From NCBI GenBank assembly GCA_013298505.1, contig JAAFHY010000034.1:1-32656 (forward strand): DNA of 32,656 nt, read 5' to 3'. Origin of the DNA: Cytophagales bacterium. Its GTDB lineage: Bacteria; Bacteroidota; Bacteroidia; Cytophagales; Cyclobacteriaceae. Both the position numbers and the translations under genes were made by a program. Below the pieces are notes generated by a model. The model did not search any database, was not told the origin of the DNA, and worked only from the letters and a program-made list of their open reading frames with translations. The number at the start of each line of letters is the position of its first letter. Within the stretch, counting starts at the first letter, position 1. Below are positions 1-8,027 of this stretch, one piece after another.

Positions 1-312
1 GATGGCGACATAGCAAAAAACGATGTCAACCCACGTGAAAATAAACCGCAGCAACTCGGGTTCGACCCGATATCGCGCTATACGTTTGCCAACCAAGATT
101 TATTGTTGAATATGGTGGGCTATCTAACAGACGAAAACGGATTGATCAAAACGCGTAACAAAGAAGTAAAGATTAGACCGCTCGACAAAACCAAGATTAG
201 AGACAATCGTTCGTACTGGCAAGTGCTTAACATTGCACTTCCACTTTTTATTTTAGTGGCCATTGGGTTGTTACTTACTTTTCTGCGTAAGCGAACGTAT
301 ACTGGCTTTTGA
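1..312 (+). CDS. gldG: GldG, gliding-motility ABC transporter auxiliary protein (C-terminal part)
   Basis: The frame is open from base 1, so the gene starts before the window and only about 103 C-terminal residues are visible. GldG is a membrane component associated with the GldA/GldF ABC transporter needed for gliding in many Bacteroidota. The visible part has the family's typical end: a GDGDIAKN-like stretch (here DGDIAKNDVNP), then FANQDLLLNMVGYLTDENGL, then a basic linker. A single C-terminal membrane helix follows (about 20 hydrophobic residues, ALPLFILVAIGLLLTFL) with a short basic cytoplasmic tail. The next gene begins 11 bases after the stop on the same strand, so the two are probably co-transcribed. 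The identification rests on remembered family sequence, not on a search. Confidence 0.88.
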   Translation, partial: DGDIAKNDVNPRENKPQQLGFDPISRYTFANQDLLLNMVGYLTDENGLIKTRNKEVKIRPLDKTKIRDNRSYWQVLNIALPLFILVAIGLLLTFLRKRTYTGF

Positions 313-323
313 CTTGCAATGAA

Positions 324-1256
324 ATGACGCAAAACAGAAATAGCATATTACTAACAACCTTACTCTTATTAAGTGGCGCCACCGCATCCCTATTATTTTT
401 TGGTTTGCGCAAAGACACCGTAGACAAAAATATCTTTAAGGTGGACGATCAAGCCTCTATTGACCAAGTGCTGTTTGAAACAAATGGGCAAAAGGTTGAG
501 CTAAAGTACAGTGGGACAAAATGGATGGTGAACAATAAATACGAAGCCGATCCGCAATTGATTGATGTTTTTTTTGCTTCAGTTATGCAGGCTGAGCCAA
601 AGCGAAAATTATCTGGCGCGCAAAAGGATAGCATTAACAATAAATTACAATCGAGTGGAATTACCGTTTCTTTTTGGCAAGGTGAAAATCGCTCGAAACA
701 ATTTTGGGTGGTGGGCAACGATCAAAAAACAGAAACCTATTTTAAATTAGCAGGTGACGATCCTTACTTTGTTACCATACCGGGCTACCGGGTATATGTA
801 GCGTCCATTTTTGAATTGTTGGAAAACGAATGGCGCGATAAGCGGATATTTAATTTTAATTGGCAGAATTTTAAATCGCTCAAAGCCCATTTTGTACAAA
901 AGCCCTCGCAAGATTTTACCGTTTCATTGGTGAATGGTTTGTTTGGCATTGAAGAAGTTACTGTGGCCGATACCACCAAGCTAAGTGGTTACCTAGAGTC
1001 TATTTTCAACTTGCGGGCCGATCGCTTTTTGAGCGAGCAAGAAGCATTGGCTTATGATAGCTTGTTAGCAACTACTCCCTATTTTCAATTAGAAATTCAA
1101 GATATAGCTAAGCACACCTACCGACTTGACGTTTTTTACATTTCTGAAAAGGAGAAATTGCTTATTGCCAAAATGAACGAGAATCAAGTCTTATTGCTGC
1201 AACCTTTAGTTGCTTCGCGCCTTTTGCGAGTGAGAGATTATTTTATTTTTAGGTAG
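324..1256 (+). CDS. DUF4340 domain-containing membrane-anchored protein
   Basis: A protein of about 310 residues with one N-terminal hydrophobic segment (roughly residues 7-25, ILLTTLLLLSGATASLLFFG) and no lipobox Cys, so it is probably anchored with its body in the periplasm. The remainder resembles DUF4340, with W-M-V-N-N-K-Y-E-A-D near residue 70 and RADRFLS about two thirds along. DUF4340 proteins commonly follow gldG in Cytophagales, and this one lies 11 bases downstream of gldG. A role beside the Gld ABC system is therefore inferred from position; the molecular function is unknown. The frame can be opened at a TTG at 309, which would overlap gldG, but the ATG at 324 is preferred because it clears the gldG stop. 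Confidence 0.8.
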   Translation: MTQNRNSILLTTLLLLSGATASLLFFGLRKDTVDKNIFKVDDQASIDQVLFETNGQKVELKYSGTKWMVNNKYEADPQLIDVFFASVMQAEPKRKLSGAQKDSINNKLQSSGITVSFWQGENRSKQFWVVGNDQKTETYFKLAGDDPYFVTIPGYRVYVASIFELLENEWRDKRIFNFNWQNFKSLKAHFVQKPSQDFTVSLVNGLFGIEEVTVADTTKLSGYLESIFNLRADRFLSEQEALAYDSLLATTPYFQLEIQDIAKHTYRLDVFYISEKEKLLIAKMNENQVLLLQPLVASRLLRVRDYFIFR

Positions 1257-1324
1257 CGTTTATGTTTGCGCCTTGATGCCTTTCCGAAGCCGCGTCTTGT
1301 TCCCGAAACCAACCGAGGAAAGAA

Positions 1325-1378
1325 GATAACACGTATAGCTCACGCCTTACCACGCTTTTGTAGAAATATTTTGTTAGC
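1325..1378 (-). other. Imperfect inverted structure with TAACA/TGTTA ends, attC-like layout
   Basis: This non-coding stretch lies just past the 3' end of the orphan gene at 1396-2532. On the minus strand it begins GCTAACA and ends TGTTATC, giving complementary TAACA (1327-1331) and TGTTA (1372-1376) ends about 50 bases apart around a GC-richer core. That layout recalls an integron attC site. The flanks fit the RYYYAAC and GTTRRRY consensus only in part, and I cannot build a convincing internal stem by eye. It may equally be a poor transcription terminator or chance. Confidence 0.2.
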
Positions 1379-1395
1379 GACTGTTTTTCTTGTTG

Positions 1396-2532
1396 TCACA
1401 CGGGGATGTCCTCCAATTTTATTTCTGGTTTGTCCAATTCAACTAATTTGTCTGTAAGTATAGCAAGCGCGCCAACTAATACCGCTGTGTTTTTAATATG
1501 TTGTTCTTGCAGAATTTGAAATATTTTTTTCAAAGGAACAGTGTCTGCATTTTTACCAACATAATTATGCGGTTGTAAGTCCGATATACCTCTTTTGTGG
1601 AGTAGCCCTGAACGATAACCATTTAATTCATCCAAGTTGTCCGATGAAAAGAAGTCAAACATGAATTGAATATAATATATGTCAAGTAAGTCTTTGGGCA
1701 ACCCCTCTCTTAAAGCAGAAAGTTTCGCCTTATGCTTAGGTTTTGAATCCAGATTATTGATTCCATGTGTCAAGCCAATTAGAACTACTATTTTCTCTAT
1801 TGATGCTTTTAAGTAAGAGAAAACTAAGTCTGCACCCATGATAGCATTGATTTCAGCATTGATAAAAAGCGCCTCTTTCTTTTCCCGTTCAGAGTAGTCA
1901 ATTAGCCGTAGAAGCTCATGCAATGAGATTGCAATTTTTTGTTCCAAATAAAGTATCTCGTATAAATAATCTATAAGGGTGTCACTGTTGTAATGCCTTG
2001 CTTTTCTTATAGCGTTAAATGCAAAACGACTATGAATGGTAAGAAAATACTGAAAAGAAATAACAGGAATTTTTACAATCATTGGATGTGTCAAAAGGCA
2101 CATGAATGGAAAATTCTCGAATAGATTTAAATGAAGAATGTCCGAGGTCTCACGATATCTCATTCGTGTTAACACAGTCATAGAATCTAATGCGTCTGCT
2201 TTTATTTTATCATTTTCTGTTAAGTCACGTAAGTCCCATTCTCTTGAATTATGCCAAGCATTTAATTTAAATAAACTGTCGGCATAGTCAGATTTTTTGC
2301 CAAAAATGTGTCTCATGAAAACATCTTTTGCCGATTTTTGAAGTAAATCTTCGGAGGGCTTCCATTTTAAACTAAGAATACTGTGAAGTTTAAGTCTAAG
2401 AGTTTCTTTTCCCCAAAGTCGTTCCGTTTGAATAACTGCAAACATTGAACCCTTTTGTGTCTTAGACCCAATCATTACTAATACTTCATCGTCAATTTTG
2501 AACAGGTATTTTATCAGTAGTCTTCTTAACAT
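1396..2532 (-). CDS. Unrecognised protein with a C-terminal HEPN-like R-x4-H motif
   Basis: I do not recognise this 378-residue protein. It lacks a signal peptide or clear membrane helices and looks soluble, largely helical and basic at the N-terminus (LRRLLIKYLFK). Near residue 307 it has GYRSGLLHKRG, an R-x4-H arrangement with a polar residue after the Arg. That is the catalytic signature shape of HEPN-fold ribonucleases, and it is followed by helical sequence, so a HEPN relationship is possible but unproven. The frame extends to a TTG at 2556, but the ATG at 2532 is the likelier start. The gene appears more AT-rich than its neighbours, is on the opposite strand, and sits alone between the gliding genes and dnaN, which suggests an acquired gene. 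No operon partner is present. Confidence 0.6.
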   Translation of the reverse strand: MLRRLLIKYLFKIDDEVLVMIGSKTQKGSMFAVIQTERLWGKETLRLKLHSILSLKWKPSEDLLQKSAKDVFMRHIFGKKSDYADSLFKLNAWHNSREWDLRDLTENDKIKADALDSMTVLTRMRYRETSDILHLNLFENFPFMCLLTHPMIVKIPVISFQYFLTIHSRFAFNAIRKARHYNSDTLIDYLYEILYLEQKIAISLHELLRLIDYSEREKKEALFINAEINAIMGADLVFSYLKASIEKIVVLIGLTHGINNLDSKPKHKAKLSALREGLPKDLLDIYYIQFMFDFFSSDNLDELNGYRSGLLHKRGISDLQPHNYVGKNADTVPLKKIFQILQEQHIKNTAVLVGALAILTDKLVELDKPEIKLEDIPV

Positions 2533-2606
2533 CGAAATTGTTTTTAGGATCGTCAATCTAGAGTTTGTAGGAGTTGTTTAAAAATTTGCTGTTAACTTAT
2601 GTATAA

Positions 2607-2621
2607 GCGCCACTAAGGCGC
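2607..2621. other. Short GC-rich hairpin between the orphan gene and dnaN
   Basis: A perfect five-base stem, GCGCC and GGCGC, flanks an ACTAA loop. ATTTTC follows on the plus strand and ATACATAAG on the minus strand. It lies in the 288-base gap between the divergent orphan gene and dnaN. It could end upstream transcripts or be a protein-binding palindrome. Nothing else in this gap is recognisable apart from the dnaN promoter candidate. Confidence 0.3.
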
Positions 2622-2781
2622 ATTTTCACTATGTTTTTAGTATGCTCCAGTCCAAAAATCATTGTTTCTTTTGTGCCTTAATGGCAAGACTGAATAGCAC
2701 TAGCTAAGTAAGCTGTATTTATGCCCGATTTCAACAGGAAAGCACCCAGAAACTCTCATTTTTAGGATTGGTTTTTCTTTA

Positions 2782-2789
2782 TAACTTTA
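2782..2789 (+). promoter_or_regulatory. Candidate -7 element for dnaN
   Basis: TAACTTTA, followed by C, lies 31 bases before the dnaN ATG. It matches seven of the eight positions that TAnnTTTG allows for in Bacteroidota sigma factor promoters. No good TTTG lies at the expected distance upstream, so the call is weak. Confidence 0.3.
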
Positions 2790-2820
2790 CCGCCCGTTAC
2801 AACTCAAACCACTGATTCTG

Positions 2821-3945
2821 ATGAAGTTTATCGTAAATTCAAGTTACCTGCTTAAGCAGCTTTCTAATATTAATGGTGTAATCACCACCAACCCGGTAGT
2901 TCCTATTTTAGAAAACTTTCTTTTCGAGATAGACAAAAGTAACTTAACGGTTACCGCTTCGGATCTGCAAACCTCCATGATCACAGAAATCACGGTCGAA
3001 TCGAAGGAGAAAGGAAGCATCGCGGTACCTGCCCGTATCCTTTTAGATACACTCAAAAACCTGCCCGATCAGCCGGTAACTTTTTCCATTGACGCGGCCT
3101 CGTACAGCATCGAGATAAGCTCAGACAATGGCCGCTATAAATTGGCCGGAGAGAACGCCACCGATTTCCCCAAAGTACCTTCGGTATCAAACGATTTTTC
3201 TGCATTGATCTCGTCAGAGGTTTTAGCGAAGGCTGTTAACAATACCATTTTTGCAACCAGCAGCGATGAGTTGCGCCCCGCCATGACAGGCGTTTACGTA
3301 AACCTAGGCGAGAAGAACACCACCTTTGTAGCCACTGATGGCCATCGATTGGTTCGGTATAGAAGATCAGACATAAAATCTGAAAGCGGAAACTCCATTA
3401 TCATTCCTAGAAAAGCGTTGAATTTATTGAAAGCCACGTTGCCATCTGAAAATACCGATGTAAGCATCGACTTCAATATGGCCAATGCATTTTTTAAGTT
3501 TGGAAACATACGGATGATTTGCCGCTTGATTGATGAACGTTTCCCCGATTATGAAAATGTAATTCCATCTTCTAATCCAATAAAAATGACGATTAGCCGC
3601 ACGGACTTATTGAGTTCGTTAAAGCGTATTTCTATCTATGCCAACAAAACAACACATCAAGTTAGATTAAAAATTACAGGCAGCGAGCTGCAAATCTCTG
3701 CCGAGGATTTAGATTTTTCTAACGAAGCGAACGAGCGCCTTTCTTGCGAGCATGAAGGAGAAGATATTGAGATTGGATTCAATGCTAAATTTTTGGTAGA
3801 GATGCTGAGCAACGCTACGGCAGATCAAATAAAACTGAACATGTCTGCACCTAATAAAGCAGGCGTAATTACCCCAGCCGAAAAAGACAAAGCAGAAGAT
3901 ATTTTGATGTTGGTAATGCCAGTGATGCTAAACCAATATGTATAA
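2821..3945 (+). CDS. dnaN: DNA polymerase III beta sliding clamp
   Basis: A 374-residue protein of normal clamp length. It forms the ring that tethers replicative polymerase to DNA. The N-terminus MKFIVNSSYLLKQLSNINGV is typical of Bacteroidota DnaN. Other landmarks are the domain-1 segment FLFEI-(x)n-LTVTASDLQTSM near residue 40, the loop ATDGHRLV near 174-180, and the C-terminal LMLVMPVMLNQYV, which corresponds to the family's hydrophobic partner-binding end (usually M-P-M-R/M-L). The gene stands alone, not next to dnaA or recF, and is closed by an intrinsic terminator. The start is the only sensible ATG. Confidence 0.97.
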   Translation: MKFIVNSSYLLKQLSNINGVITTNPVVPILENFLFEIDKSNLTVTASDLQTSMITEITVESKEKGSIAVPARILLDTLKNLPDQPVTFSIDAASYSIEISSDNGRYKLAGENATDFPKVPSVSNDFSALISSEVLAKAVNNTIFATSSDELRPAMTGVYVNLGEKNTTFVATDGHRLVRYRRSDIKSESGNSIIIPRKALNLLKATLPSENTDVSIDFNMANAFFKFGNIRMICRLIDERFPDYENVIPSSNPIKMTISRTDLLSSLKRISIYANKTTHQVRLKITGSELQISAEDLDFSNEANERLSCEHEGEDIEIGFNAKFLVEMLSNATADQIKLNMSAPNKAGVITPAEKDKAEDILMLVMPVMLNQYV

Positions 3946-3969
3946 GAATTTACTTACCTAAATTGAAAG

Positions 3970-3994
3970 AGCCAGGTGAAAGTCTGGCTTTTTT
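3970..3994 (+). terminator. Intrinsic terminator after dnaN
   Basis: Six-base stem AGCCAG (3970-3975) and CTGGCT (3984-3989), eight-base loop GTGAAAGT, followed directly by a run of T ending at 3994. It starts 25 bases after the dnaN stop. Confidence 0.85.
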
Positions 3995-4041
3995 GTTTCA
4001 CAACGCAGCGTCAAGCACCAAATCTAGCAGTTAACGAGTAG

Positions 4042-4257
4042 ATGGAAGAACAAGCCAACAACCCACTTCACGGAAAAACACTAGAGATGATTTTAAATCA
4101 TCTTGTAGAACTTTATGGCTGGGAAGATTTGGGAGAGATTGTACCGATCAATTGTTTTCGATATGATCCGAGTATTAAGTCAAGTTTGGTTTTTCTTCGC
4201 AAAACGCCTTGGGCCAGAAAAAAAGTAGAAGATCTTTACGTTCATTCGTTGAGATGA
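4042..4257 (+). CDS. VF530 family (DUF2132) small protein
   Basis: A 71-residue protein matching the VF530/DUF2132 family throughout. It shows [21 protein letters not shown] at the start, the central [24 protein letters not shown] region, and a basic C-terminus. The family was named from a Vibrio fischeri protein of known structure and is often annotated as DNA-binding; its cellular role is not settled. It sits between the dnaN terminator and the convergent asnB gene with only about 30 bases to the latter, so it is probably a single-gene unit. The ATG at 4042 gives the family's usual N-terminus. Confidence 0.88.
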   Translation: MEEQANNPLHGKTLEMILNHLVELYGWEDLGEIVPINCFRYDPSIKSSLVFLRKTPWARKKVEDLYVHSLR

Positions 4258-4269
4258 GTGCTAGTGCCA

Positions 4270-4297
4270 ACTTTCGACTTTCAACTTTCTATTTTCG
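4270..4297. repeat. Degenerate heptamer array over the asnB stop codon
   Basis: Four consecutive 7-base units: ACTTTCG, ACTTTCA, ACTTTCT, ATTTTCG. The asnB stop codon (4289-4291, TAG on the minus strand) spans the junction of units three and four. It is one of several such arrays in this window, each with different unit sequences. Confidence 0.75.
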
Positions 4298-6211
4298 CCC
4301 CATCACCCTCTTCCACCACCACTGAAAAACAATCAAACCCCAAATTCTCGCGTGTATATCGCCCGGGTTAGAAGAAAATAATTTTGATTTTAGTTTTGAG
4401 ATTTCTGTGTAGCTAAAGATTCCTTGTTCGTTGATTAATTTTTCTGAAAGCAAATCATCAACAATGAGCGATTTCATTTCGCGTTGAAACCATTTGAGCA
4501 GAGGCACTTCAAAGCCTTTTTTCGGTCGATTATAAAGTTCGATTGGTAAAATATCTTTGAAGGCATCTTGTAATACTCGCTTACGCAGATCGTTGTTTAT
4601 CTTAAAATTGCTAGGCAAGGAAAAAATAAAATTCACTACTTCAAAATCTAAAAAGGGAACACGGACTTCCAAGCCATTGGCCATACTCATCAAATCTACT
4701 TTGGTTAGCATATCATTGGATAAAACCAAATTCATGTCCGTCAACAATACATCGTTGATATCGGAATGGGTAGATAAATGTTTTAAGATTTCTGACTTGC
4801 GTCCCGAATATTCTTCTTGTAAGAATTTTTCTTTCGATTTTTCACTAAAAAGTGCGAGTGCGTCATTCTCTTTTGCATAGCCAGCCCATCGCCAATACCT
4901 TTCTTTGGTAGAGAGTTTCATCCCTTCAGCAAAACGATTAAGCTGCCTGATTTTGTTGGCAAATGGATTGCTACGCGAGGCTGGAAATAATTTCCATAAA
5001 GGAGCAAGGGCATTTGCGGCATTCTCTTTTAATCCCGGATCAAAGGTTTTTAAAAAAGCTGAGTGCTTATTATAGCCAGCCAGTAGTTCGTCAGCCCCAT
5101 CGCCCGAAAGTGCAACGGTGGCATGTTTGCGGGTTTCTTTGCTGAGAATGTAAACGGCAATGGCAGATGAATCGGCAAAGGGTTCATCAATGTAATCTAA
5201 AATAGAATGAAGGTGAGCGTATAGATCGTCATTCGTTAATGAGAAAACCGTATGCTCTGTGTTGAAATGCTTTGCAACGAGCCTTGCATATTCCGTCTCA
5301 TCAAAAAACTTCTCATCGCGAAAGCCAATCGAGAACGTGTGCAAGTCGGGCTTGTGTTTGCTGGCCAAAGCTGTTACTACCGATGAATCAATACCTCCGC
5401 TAAGAAATGCACCGAGCGGAACATCTGAAATTAATCTTCGCTGTACCGAAGCATCTAGCAATTCCTTCAACTTTAGCTTTGCGTCTTCATAGTTAAGTTC
5501 ATCTTGCCTACTCCCTACTGCCGATCGCCTACTCGAATTGGGTATAGTGTAGTAATTGCCTACTTCTATTTTCTTAACACTTACTTTCATCCAGTGCCCG
5601 GGCATCAACTTCTTCACAGTAGAAAAAATAGTCGCGGGTGCGGGAATGTAATTGAGTTGTAGATAAGTATGAAGTGATGAATAATCCAATTGCTTTTCTA
5701 TGCCATAGGCCAAAATAGATTTCATTTCAGAGGCAAACAGAAATTTATCTTCATCAAAAAGATAGAGGAGCGGTTTTATTCCAAAGCGATCGCGAGCTAT
5801 AAAAAACGTTTGTTCTTGATTGTCGTAAATACAAAAGGCGAAGAAGCCATTTAATTTGTTTAGGCAATTTTCTTTTTCGCGAATGAATAACTTGAGCAAA
5901 ACTTCAGTATCTGATTGGGTGGAGAACGCCACACCTTTGGCTTCCAGTTCTTTTTTTAATTCTAAAAAATTAAAAATCTCTCCATTGAAGATAATGCAGT
6001 ATCGTTTTTCTTCGTCCCACATCGGTTGGTGCGCAGCCGAACTGGTATCGATGATGCTTAGTCTTCGATGACCAAGTCCTACAAAGTTATCGGTGTAAAT
6101 TCCTTGGTGATCAGGCCCGCGCTTGCTTAGCGCAGTAGTGGCGGCTGTTATGTTGATAAGGTTGAACTTACCAACGAGGTTGAACGCGAAGATGCCTGTT
6201 ATGCCACACAT
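4289..6211 (-). CDS. asnB: Asparagine synthase (glutamine-hydrolysing)
   Basis: A 640-residue AsnB-type enzyme that makes asparagine from aspartate, ATP and glutamine-derived ammonia. The N-terminal Ntn glutaminase domain begins MCGITGIFAF, so Cys2 is the nucleophile after Met removal; RRLSIID (49-55) and FNGEIFN (75-81) are further glutaminase motifs. The synthetase domain carries the ATP pyrophosphatase motif SGGIDSS (271-277) and LSGDGADELLAGY. An unusual Arg/Ser/Gln-rich stretch, about residues 226-239 between the two domains, is encoded by a heptamer repeat array, and the last codons lie in a second array. A divergent class used in exopolysaccharide or capsule clusters is possible, but no such cluster is visible. 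A DUF1080 gene lies 39 bases upstream of its start, also on the minus strand. Confidence 0.93.
   Translation of the reverse strand: MCGITGIFAFNLVGKFNLINITAATTALSKRGPDHQGIYTDNFVGLGHRRLSIIDTSSAAHQPMWDEEKRYCIIFNGEIFNFLELKKELEAKGVAFSTQSDTEVLLKLFIREKENCLNKLNGFFAFCIYDNQEQTFFIARDRFGIKPLLYLFDEDKFLFASEMKSILAYGIEKQLDYSSLHTYLQLNYIPAPATIFSTVKKLMPGHWMKVSVKKIEVGNYYTIPNSSRRSAVGSRQDELNYEDAKLKLKELLDASVQRRLISDVPLGAFLSGGIDSSVVTALASKHKPDLHTFSIGFRDEKFFDETEYARLVAKHFNTEHTVFSLTNDDLYAHLHSILDYIDEPFADSSAIAVYILSKETRKHATVALSGDGADELLAGYNKHSAFLKTFDPGLKENAANALAPLWKLFPASRSNPFANKIRQLNRFAEGMKLSTKERYWRWAGYAKENDALALFSEKSKEKFLQEEYSGRKSEILKHLSTHSDINDVLLTDMNLVLSNDMLTKVDLMSMANGLEVRVPFLDFEVVNFIFSLPSNFKINNDLRKRVLQDAFKDILPIELYNRPKKGFEVPLLKWFQREMKSLIVDDLLSEKLINEQGIFSYTEISKLKSKLFSSNPGDIHARIWGLIVFQWWWKRVMGRK
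5506..5533. repeat. Heptamer array inside the asnB coding sequence
   Basis: Four 7-base units on the plus strand: GCCTACT, CCCTACT, GCCGATC, GCCTACT. They encode part of the linker between the glutaminase and synthetase domains of AsnB, translated on the minus strand as an Arg/Ser/Gly/Gln-rich segment. The reading frame stays open through the array. Confidence 0.8.
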
Positions 6212-6250
6212 GGTAATTCAAGATTCAAAAGTAAAATTCAAAACCAGAAT

Positions 6251-6943
6251 TTAGGGCAGAGGTAGTATGCTAATAGTACGAAACCACACTTCGCCACCAT
6301 GATCTTGCAGGCAGATCCTTCCCTTTTTAGATGCCCCATATCCAACCATTCCGTTCCATTTGCTTTTCTCTTTACGTGCTTTCCAATCTTCAGAACCTAG
6401 TTCGTACTCAACCACTTTAGTGCCATTTAGCCAATGCTCTACCTGGTTGTTGTTTACCACTAACTTAGAATTATTCCACTCACCTGCGGGATTTGGTTTT
6501 GCAGTGGCTGCTACGTGCATGGCGTAATTGGAGGCAGTTTTTTGCCAATCTTCAATTCTGCCCGGGTAGCCAACATCATCAAGTAGTTGATATTCGGGGC
6601 CGCTCAGGTAGGGCTCGTCATAAATTTCCACCACTCCAAACATAACACCGCTATTTCCTTGATGGGAAATCTTCCATTCCCAAGTCAACTCAAAATTTTC
6701 ATATTCATTCTCTGTTACTAGGTCAGCTCTTTTTTCATATCCATCAAAAGGTTTGCAATGCAATAGGCCATCGGGAGTAACTTCCCAACTATTGCTTTCT
6801 TTGTTTTTGTAAAATCGCCAACCGTCAATATTTTTATTATTGAAAAGTGAAGTTGCTTCGCTTTGGGTTCCAGAATTTTTGCACGACCAAAATGCAATGA
6901 TTGCGAGGAGGAGACCAAAAAGAATATAGATTAATTTTTTCAT
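6251..6943 (-). CDS. DUF1080 (3-keto-disaccharide hydrolase domain) lipoprotein
   Basis: A 230-residue predicted lipoprotein. The N-terminus has a Lys-Lys start, a hydrophobic run to about residue 19 and a lipobox-like AFWSC with Cys21, so it is probably membrane-anchored in the periplasm or at the outer membrane. The mature part is a single DUF1080 domain of jelly-roll type: SLFNNKNIDGWRF near 32-44, WEWKISHQGNSGVMFGV near 90-106, GPEYQLLDD near 115-123, and W-N-x-x-K-L-V-V near 156. DUF1080 proteins act on or bind sugars, and some are hydrolases of 3-keto-glycosides; the substrate here is unknown. Short repeated ATTCAA-like text separates it from asnB. Co-transcription with asnB is possible, but no functional link is apparent. 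Confidence 0.88.
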   Translation of the reverse strand: MKKLIYILFGLLLAIIAFWSCKNSGTQSEATSLFNNKNIDGWRFYKNKESNSWEVTPDGLLHCKPFDGYEKRADLVTENEYENFELTWEWKISHQGNSGVMFGVVEIYDEPYLSGPEYQLLDDVGYPGRIEDWQKTASNYAMHVAATAKPNPAGEWNNSKLVVNNNQVEHWLNGTKVVEYELGSEDWKARKEKSKWNGMVGYGASKKGRICLQDHGGEVWFRTISILPLP

Positions 6944-7211
6944 TGCGTAAAGTTGCTAAAATCCCTGTCTGGTGCAAATTAGTGAGGTATGGGCAATGGC
7001 TTTCACCACCTTAACCGAACTTTATTTAGTTTTTGGCCTTAGGTTTTAACATTTGGGAAAATATAAGCTTAAGAGTTTACTTACCTAAATTTTAAATTTG
7101 CGATGGTCGTGCAAAGTAAGACTGATTGAGGTGTTGAAGCTATGAACAAGAAAATTGTTTACAGTTCCTTCATAAACTTTAAAACACACTAGCAATTTTT
7201 CTACTCTTCTA
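6944..7211. other. Non-coding gap, AT-rich, nothing firmly identified
   Basis: No credible gene is seen in this gap. It holds TAAATTTG at 7093-7100 on the plus strand, a full match to the TAnnTTTG promoter element. No coding sequence of meaningful size follows it on that strand, so it is either fortuitous or could drive a small RNA. The right end runs into the octamer array over the ettA stop. Confidence 0.35.
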
Positions 7212-7243
7212 TTTTCAAATTACCGAATCATCAAATTATTTGA
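7212..7243. repeat. Degenerate octamer array over the ettA stop codon
   Basis: Four 8-base units sharing the form TTnnCAAA: TTTTCAAA, TTACCGAA, TCATCAAA, TTATTTGA. The ettA stop codon (7236-7238, TAA on the minus strand) is the start of the last unit. Confidence 0.65.
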
Positions 7244-8027
7244 TTAATTTTTTATACTTAATCCTTTTAGGTTGTTCATCGCCTAATCGCTTGCGTTTGT
7301 TTTCTTCGTATTCGCTAAAGCTACCTTCAAACCAAAATACTTGCGAGTCGCCCTCGAAAGCTAAAATGTGCGTACACACCCGATCCAAAAACCACCGATC
7401 GTGAGAGATAATGACGGCACAACCTCCAAAATTTTCAAGTGCTTCCTCCAATGACCGAAGCGTATTCACATCCAAGTCGTTTGTAGGCTCATCGAGTAAT
7501 AACAAATTGCCTCCTTGCTTCAAGGCAATCGCCAAGTGCGCTCGGTTGCGCATACCACCCGATAGTTCTTTTACTTTTTTCGATTGATCGGTTCCGCTAA
7601 AATTGAACTTGCTCACGTACGCGCGCGAGTTTATTTCTTTTCCGCCCACCATCAACAAATCGCTTCCGCCTGTGATGGCTTGGAAAACGGTGTCTTCTGG
7701 TTTCAAGTCGTCATGCTCTTGATCTACATAAGCAAACTTTACTGTTTCACCCACAGCAAAAGTTCCCGCATCGGGCTTCTCTACACCCGTAATCATTTTA
7801 AAGAGCGTGGTTTTACCTGCACCGTTTGGGCCAATGATGCCCACAATACCAGCAGGTGGCAATGAGAAAGTCAAATTCTCATACAGTAACTTATCGCCAT
7901 AGGCTTTCGAAACGCCAGTCGCTTCAATTACTTTATTACCCAAGCGCGGCCCTGGTGGAATAAACAATTCCAATTTCTCTTCTTTCTCTCTCGTCTCTTG
8001 GCTGATTAATTTTTCATAGTTGCTCAA
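7236..8027 (-). CDS. ettA: EttA C-terminal half: ABC domain 2
   Basis: This 263-residue frame opens at a TTG (8027) that is almost certainly internal, not a real start. It begins with the descending linker helix, [20 protein letters not shown], then [12 protein letters not shown] domain 2 has Walker A GPNGAGKT, the signature LSGGMRNR (the family usually has LSGGERGR or similar), Walker [12 protein letters not shown] and the switch segment [10 protein letters not shown]. The end, EPKRIKYKK-type (here [12 protein letters not shown]), is the family's typical C-terminus. Codon use and motif conservation look intact, so any inactivation is recent. Confidence 0.75.
   Translation of the reverse strand: MSNYEKLISQETREKEEKLELFIPPGPRLGNKVIEATGVSKAYGDKLLYENLTFSLPPAGIVGIIGPNGAGKTTLFKMITGVEKPDAGTFAVGETVKFAYVDQEHDDLKPEDTVFQAITGGSDLLMVGGKEINSRAYVSKFNFSGTDQSKKVKELSGGMRNRAHLAIALKQGGNLLLLDEPTNDLDVNTLRSLEEALENFGGCAVIISHDRWFLDRVCTHILAFEGDSQVFWFEGSFSEYEENKRKRLGDEQPKRIKYKKLIK

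Noticed and set aside
6216-6250. ATTCAA-rich text between asnB and the DUF1080 gene as another tandem array
   Set aside because: The copies are spaced 7 and 13 bases apart, so the period is not constant; probably a decayed array, but not supportable alone.
3949-7091. An identical 16-base AT-rich word (TTTACTTACCTAAATT) at 3949-3964 and 7076-7091, after dnaN and upstream of the DUF1080 gene
   Set aside because: One 16-base match on AT-rich sequence in a window this size is near chance level, there is no further extension on either side, and no third copy was noticed.
7093-7100. A perfect TAAATTTG promoter-like element on the plus strand
   Set aside because: No gene of credible size follows on that strand; only 8- and 16-codon frames are present. 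It was recorded only in the gap note.
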